A stretch of DNA of 7,745 nucleotides, taken from an uncultured Shinella sp. (lineage in GTDB: Bacteria; Pseudomonadota; Alphaproteobacteria; Rhizobiales; Rhizobiaceae). Under the pieces are notes generated by a model. The model had not been told where the DNA came from. It made no database searches and saw only the letters and a list, made by a program, of their open reading frames with translations. The number at the start of each line of letters is the position of its first letter. The first letter of the stretch is position 1. The position numbers and the translations under genes were made by a program. Positions 6,529 to 7,745 of the stretch are shown here, piece after piece. The stretch is taken from the NCBI GenBank assembly GCA_946886325.1, contig CAMPIK010000098.1, forward strand, positions 1 to 7,745, given 5' to 3'.

Positions 6529-6876
6529 TTAGCGCCAGAGGACGGGGCAACGCGGCGCGTTGGCGAAGATGATGCGGGTATAGCGCCGGTGCTTGCGGCC
6601 ATCGACGACGACCTTGTAGGGCGTCACCTGCATGACGCGGGCATGGCGAATGCCGCGGGCGCGCGCCTTGTCGACGGCGAGCCAGTGCGCGCAGCGGCCG
6701 CGATAGCCGCGGTCGCGAACAAAGTGGCCGTGCTTCGGCCCGTAATAGCCGCTGCGATAGCCGACCGGGCTGACTTCGATGGTGAGGCTGGCTGCGGACG
6801 CGGCCGGAACGCTCGCGGCAAGGGCGCCGAAACCGAGGACGGCGGCGAGAATGGTCTTCCTGATGATGCTGGTCAT
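6529..6876 (-). CDS. Small secreted protein of unknown function
   Basis: This 115-residue protein has a clear Sec signal peptide: MTSIIRKT, a hydrophobic core, then VPAASA with likely cleavage after A28. The mature part starts ASLTIEV, has a Gly/Tyr/Arg-rich stretch (about 36-60), and ends in a basic domain with CAHWLAVDKAR (62-72), RHARV and IIFANAPRCP (102-111). The two cysteines (C62, C110) could form one disulphide in the periplasm. I recall small rhizobial exported proteins of the same layout, some loosely labelled antifreeze proteins, but no function is established and none is claimed here. The ATG at 6876 has CGGAGAG about 7 bases upstream, inside a GA-repeat that could pair with an upstream CU-repeat. 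It converges with the MFS gene. Confidence 0.82.
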   Translation of the reverse strand: MTSIIRKTILAAVLGFGALAASVPAASAASLTIEVSPVGYRSGYYGPKHGHFVRDRGYRGRCAHWLAVDKARARGIRHARVMQVTPYKVVVDGRKHRRYTRIIFANAPRCPVLWR

Positions 6877-6878
6877 GG

Positions 6879-6958
6879 TCTCTCTCCGGTAGGTGCCTCG
6901 CAGGTCCGGCGGTCATTTCCGCGCCGTGCGCGTCCCCGTGGCTGCGATGAGAGAGAGA
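6879..6958 (-). promoter_or_regulatory. CU-repeat / GA-repeat pair covering the ribosome site
   Basis: In the minus-strand RNA, UCUCUCUCUC (from plus 6949-6958) can pair over 8 bases with GAGAGAGA (plus 6879-6886). The latter overlaps the ribosome-binding site of the secreted-protein gene and ends 2 bases before its ATG. The loop between is 62 bases and contains its own small GC stem (CGCGC-CGT-GCGCG). This could hide the ribosome site; it is a prediction from complementarity only. Confidence 0.35.
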
Positions 6959-6967
6959 TTAGATGCG

Positions 6968-7005
6968 GCCGGCTGAACGCCAGTGGAATCGACCGTTCAG
7001 CCGGC
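6968..7005 (-). terminator. 12-bp hairpin downstream of the NTF2-like gene
   Basis: GCCGGCTGAACG and CGTTCAGCCGGC form a perfect 12-bp stem with a 14-base loop, beginning 23 bases after the NTF2-like stop. Downstream RNA is GCAUCUAAUCUCUCUC, pyrimidine-rich but not a U-run, so termination may be partial. A competing 7-bp stem (CCGTTCA 6993-6999 with TGAACGG 7017-7023) uses the right arm of this hairpin (the 5' arm in the RNA), giving an attenuator-like layout. Confidence 0.5.
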
Positions 7006-7028
7006 ATTCAACTAGATGAACGGCCCGG

Positions 7029-7397
7029 TCATTTCCGGCCGCCCGTGTCAAAGCCATCGACGAAGAAACCGATGCGGGAGAGCCTCTCGCCATCGAAGGT
7101 GAAGCAGAGGATCATTTCGACGGAATAGGCCGTGCCGCCGGCGCCGACGCCGCGGGCCGTCACGAGTGCGGACACCAAGCCGCCGCCCTCGTCCGTCATC
7201 ACGACCATATCGCCATAGGTTTCGTCATGGGCCTGGACATGCCGCGCCAGGCGGTCGCGCAACGCGTCGCGCCCCTGATCGCGCCCCTCGACCCCCGACA
7301 GGGTCACATCCTCGTCGCAGGCTGCGGCAAGGGCCGCGAAATCCCGCGCATTCAGCGCTGCAACGATATCGGCCGCCAGTTTCCTTGTGTCCGTCAT
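7029..7397 (-). CDS. NTF2/SnoaL-like domain protein
   Basis: This 122-residue single-domain protein has an NTF2-like (SnoaL-type) cone fold pattern. An N-terminal helix (LAADIVAALNARDFAAL) leads into the D-x-D segment (CDEDVTL, 27-33), then GRDALRDRLARH, and alternating strands with VSALVTARG and YSVEMILCFTFDGERLSRI. The end FFVDGFD is typical of these folds. Such proteins range from polyketide cyclases and isomerases to non-catalytic ligand binders; the sequence does not say which, and the domain is likely cytoplasmic. The ATG at 7397 has AAGGGA about 8 bases upstream. It follows yjbQ on the same strand after 69 bases that hold an apparent terminator, so it may have its own promoter; a TATAAG at plus 7418-7423 could be a -10 element but lacks a good -35. 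Confidence 0.87.
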   Translation of the reverse strand: MTDTRKLAADIVAALNARDFAALAAACDEDVTLSGVEGRDQGRDALRDRLARHVQAHDETYGDMVVMTDEGGGLVSALVTARGVGAGGTAYSVEMILCFTFDGERLSRIGFFVDGFDTGGRK

Positions 7398-7430
7398 GCC
7401 GTCTTCCCTTGCGCTCGCCTTATATTGCGG

Positions 7431-7452
7431 AAAAATGAAAACGCGAAGCGCG
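7431..7452 (-). terminator. Apparent intrinsic terminator of yjbQ
   Basis: In minus-strand RNA CGCG-CUU-CGCG forms a 4-bp stem, extendable to six by two G-U pairs (GGCGCG / CGCGUU). It runs directly into UUUUCAUUUUU. It begins 14 bases after the YjbQ stop. The short stem makes strength uncertain, but stem plus U-run is the right order and strand. Confidence 0.5.
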
Positions 7453-7466
7453 CCGCGAAGTTCCGG

Positions 7467-7745
7467 CTACGCACCGAGATGCAGCACGATCTCGCGGCGA
7501 TGCGGCCGGTCGCGGTGCTCGAAGAGATAGAGCCCCTGCCACGTTCCGAGCGCCAGCCGGCCGCCGACGACCGGGATGCCGATCGAGACCGCCGTCAGCG
7601 CCGCCTTGATATGGGCCGGCATGTCATCAGGCCCTTCCATCGTGTGCACGATCCAGCGCATGGAAGGGTCGTCGGACGGCGGCACCAGGCGGCGGAAGAA
7701 CTGGTCGAGGTCGCGCCGCACGTCCGGATCGGCATTCTCCTGGAT
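7467..7745 (-). CDS. yjbQ: YjbQ / UPF0047 family protein (partial, N-terminus outside window)
   Basis: The C-terminal 92 residues of a protein usually about 140 long are visible; the reading frame is open to the window edge, so the ATG at 7721 is internal and not the start. Family marks are IQENADPDVRRDL at the visible beginning, HTMEGPDDMPAH, the GTWQGLYLFEHR segment and a terminal strand REIVLHLG. The His residues and the GTWQ turn line the conserved pocket of the family. E. coli YjbQ has been reported to have weak thiamine-phosphate synthase activity, the reason for names such as secondary thiamine-phosphate synthase, but the physiological role is unsettled. It ends in front of an apparent terminator and precedes the NTF2-like gene on the same strand. 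Confidence 0.92.
   Translation of the reverse strand: MQENADPDVRRDLDQFFRRLVPPSDDPSMRWIVHTMEGPDDMPAHIKAALTAVSIGIPVVGGRLALGTWQGLYLFEHRDRPHRREIVLHLGA

Noticed and set aside
5172..6602. A 476-codon open frame on the minus strand across the MFS gene
   Set aside because: It is a charged, repetitive shadow translation with no hydrophobic pattern; the plus strand has a complete MFS carrier with motif A in both halves.
1..7745. CRISPR arrays, tRNA or rRNA genes, insertion sequences, prophage or defence genes
   Set aside because: No regularly spaced repeats, tRNA-like cloverleaf, transposase motif or terminal inverted repeats with target duplications were seen, and nearly all the sequence is explained by ordinary chromosomal genes.

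Overview
The base composition (GC-rich, roughly 60-65% by eye) and the gene content point to an alphaproteobacterium, most likely a Rhizobiales/Rhizobiaceae relative (Sinorhizobium, Rhizobium or Shinella type). This assignment comes from recognising protein families, not from a database search. Codon use looks uniform, and I see no insertion sequence, phage gene, tRNA, rRNA or CRISPR array.

Left two thirds (1-4762, minus strand): one compact gene cluster read right to left. It starts with a two-gene sodium:solute symporter of the VC_2705 type: a DUF4212 small subunit (4502-4762), then the large SSS-family permease, usually annotated as cation/acetate symporter (2724-4490). Next come a cNMP-binding/CBS/DUF294 nucleotidyltransferase (812-2638), a small two-helix membrane protein of unknown function (275-799), and the start of a further membrane protein that runs off the window (1-198), probably a membrane-anchored 3'-5' exonuclease. 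Spacings are 11, 85, 12 and 76 bases; the 85-base gap holds a strong GC-rich hairpin with a GNRA loop. The likely theme is uptake of a small monocarboxylate (acetate, lactate or similar) linked to a signalling module that has cyclic-nucleotide and adenylate sensor domains plus an intact nucleotidyltransferase active site.

Divergent region (4763-5216): about 450 bases between the symporter operon and an MFS gene on the plus strand. It holds the symporter leader, a TACC-N8-GGTA dyad that may be an operator, two other inverted repeats and one AT-rich block.

Right third: an MFS transporter (5217-6407, plus) converges with a small secreted protein (6529-6876, minus) across a hairpin-rich gap. Behind the latter, on the same strand, lie an NTF2/SnoaL-like protein (7029-7397) and a YjbQ/UPF0047 protein cut by the window end (7467-7745). 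The spaces between these minus-strand genes hold an apparent intrinsic terminator and two RNA structures that could act as attenuators.

The most interesting points are the symporter-nucleotidyltransferase-exonuclease linkage, an EF-hand-like loop in the predicted periplasmic loop just before the sodium-site helix of the permease, and the alternative RNA structures around the small secreted-protein gene. Most of the content is a conserved chromosomal arrangement rather than a novel accessory island.
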